Below are positions 5,541 to 8,121 of a stretch of DNA of 8,121 nucleotides, in pieces. Every line of letters starts with the position of its first letter. Position 1 is the stretch's first letter. The notes under the pieces are model-generated. The model searched no databases. It worked only from the letters and a program-made list of their open reading frames with translations, and was not told the origin of the DNA. The DNA lies in assembly GCA_003451975.1 (NCBI GenBank), contig DMIX01000037.1, forward strand, positions 1-8,121. The letters run 5' to 3'. The stretch comes from Propionibacteriaceae bacterium (lineage in GTDB: Bacteria > Actinomycetota > Actinomycetes > Propionibacteriales > Propionibacteriaceae). A program made the translations under genes and the position numbers.

Positions 5541-6653
5541 TCACTGGTGGACGACGACCTCGACGCGCTGGAACTCTTTGACCTCGGTGTAGCCGGTCGT
5601 GGCCATGGCCCGACGCAGCGCGCCGACCAGATTCATGGTGCCATCGGCGACATGGGAGGGTCCCTGGATGATCTCCTCGAAGCTGCCCACAGTGGAGAAC
5701 TTCACCCGCTCGCCCCGCGGCAGCGTGGAATGCCAGGCCTCCGGACCCCAGTGGTAGCCCCTGCCGGGAGCTTCCTCGGCGCGGGCCAGCGGCGAGCCGA
5801 CCATGACCGCATCAGCACCACAGGCGATCGCCTTGGCGATATCCCCGGACTTACCCAGGGCACCATCGGCGATCACATGGACGTAGCGGCCACCGGATTC
5901 GTCCAGATAATCCCGGCGGGCCTCCGCGACGTCGGCCAGCGCCGAAGCCATCGGAACCTCGACACCCAGAACATTGCGGGTGCGCTTGGTGGCCCCACCA
6001 CCGAAGCCCACCAGCACCCCGGCCGCGCCGGTGCGCATCAGATGCAGCGCCGACTGGTAGGTGGCGCAGCCGCCGACGATCACCGGGACATCGAGTTCGT
6101 AGATGAACTCCTTCAGGTTCAGCGGCTCACTCACGGTGGACACGTGCTCGGCTGACACCGTGGTGCCACGGATCACGAAGAAGTCCACCCCGGCCGACTC
6201 CACCACGGTCGCGTACTCTGCGCAGGTCTGCGGCGACAAGGCCCCGGCCACCGGGACGCCGGCCTCACGGATCTCACGCATCCGCTCGGTGATCAGCTCG
6301 GGCTTGATCGGTTCGGCATAGAGCTGCTGCATGCGCCGGGTGGCGGTCACCGAGTCGTCGATCGCCGCCAACTCGGTCAACAGCTCGGTGGGATCCTCAT
6401 AGCGGGTCCACAGCCCCTCCAGGTTCAGCACCCCCAGGCCGCCGAGCTTGCCCATGGCAATCGCGGTAGCCGGGCTCATCACCGAATCGGCCGGTGCCGC
6501 GACGAACGGGAACTCGAAGGTCAGCGCATCGATCCGCCAGCTGAGATTCACCTCTTCGATGCCGCGGGTGCGACGCGTCGGCACGATGGCGATGTCATCG
6601 AAGCCGAACACCGGAAGGGCACGTTTGGAACGCCCGATCTCGATCATGGACAT
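5541..6653 (-). CDS. guaB3: GuaB3-type IMP dehydrogenase family protein (no CBS domains, no catalytic Cys)
   Basis: This 370-aa TIM-barrel protein of the IMPDH/GMP reductase family resembles the actinobacterial GuaB3 group (M. tuberculosis GuaB3 is of similar length). Family features include FDDIAIVPTRRTR (18-30), AAPADSVMSP (52-61), GGLGVLN (71-77), HLMRTGAAGVLVGFGGG (204-220), ACGADAVMVGSPLA (277-290) and NLVGALRRAMATTGYTEVKEF (341-361). No CBS pair is inserted in the barrel. The loop that in GuaB carries the catalytic cysteine (GSICTTR) reads GGATKRTR (219-226) with no Cys, and the flap Arg-Tyr motif RYFQ is absent. Standard IMP dehydrogenase activity is therefore unlikely, and the role of actinobacterial GuaB3 is not settled. 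It starts 7 bases after guaB, with a GAGG ribosome site (6662-6659) overlapping the guaB stop codon. That favours the ATG at 6653 over the ATG two codons later and implies coupled translation with guaB. Confidence 0.93.
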   Translation of the reverse strand: MSMIEIGRSKRALPVFGFDDIAIVPTRRTRGIEEVNLSWRIDALTFEFPFVAAPADSVMSPATAIAMGKLGGLGVLNLEGLWTRYEDPTELLTELAAIDDSVTATRRMQQLYAEPIKPELITERMREIREAGVPVAGALSPQTCAEYATVVESAGVDFFVIRGTTVSAEHVSTVSEPLNLKEFIYELDVPVIVGGCATYQSALHLMRTGAAGVLVGFGGGATKRTRNVLGVEVPMASALADVAEARRDYLDESGGRYVHVIADGALGKSGDIAKAIACGADAVMVGSPLARAEEAPGRGYHWGPEAWHSTLPRGERVKFSTVGSFEEIIQGPSHVADGTMNLVGALRRAMATTGYTEVKEFQRVEVVVHQ

Positions 6654-6660
6654 GGATACC

Positions 6661-8121
<1,461 letters not shown>

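Noticed and set aside
5406..6155. 249-residue plus-strand open frame across the guaB3 3' end
   Set aside because: It overlaps the dispanin-like gene and runs antisense to guaB3; its composition is that of a complement frame and nothing supports translation.

Overview
The window looks like a chromosomal segment of a high-GC Gram-positive bacterium (Actinomycetota). The evidence is GC-rich codon usage, GTG starts, a leaderless-type promoter 6 nt before an ATG, and the guaB-guaB3 pair, which is typical of actinobacteria. A member of the Propionibacteriales is possible, but the sequence alone does not fix the genus. I see no tRNA, rRNA, CRISPR array, insertion sequence or phage gene.

Layout. Bases 1-1024 hold the C-terminal two thirds of a GroEL chaperonin (+), closed by a strong hairpin at 1042-1075. 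Bases 1167-3358 hold a two-gene ABC-2 type export operon (+): an ATPase and a membrane permease that overlap by 4 bp. Facing it across a 14 bp gap, bases 3373-4853 hold a two-component operon (-): a one-helix HisKA_3-type histidine kinase, then a NarL/LuxR-type response regulator, also overlapping by 4 bp. Divergent from the kinase, bases 4975-5505 (+) encode a Gln/Pro/Tyr-rich small membrane protein of the CD225/dispanin type with a run of 15-bp tandem repeats. Convergent with it, bases 5541-8121 (-) hold guaB3 and guaB. The guaB gene runs off the right edge and lacks its first codons here.

How the parts may work together. GuaB makes XMP from IMP, the committed step of GMP synthesis. GuaB3 is a CBS-less paralogue without the catalytic cysteine, translated right behind it. 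A GroEL1-type chaperonin near guaB-guaB3 matches, from memory, the neighbourhood in Mycobacterium and Streptomyces. The exporter, the sensor pair and the dispanin-like protein lie between these conserved blocks. The pairing of exporter and two-component system suggests that the regulator controls the exporter, perhaps in response to envelope stress or a toxic compound; this is inference.

Most of the window is ordinary. The points most worth a second look are the Lys-to-Glu change in the receiver domain, the diverged GroEL without a GGM tail, the tandem-repeat dispanin, and the large two-cysteine extracellular domain of the permease.
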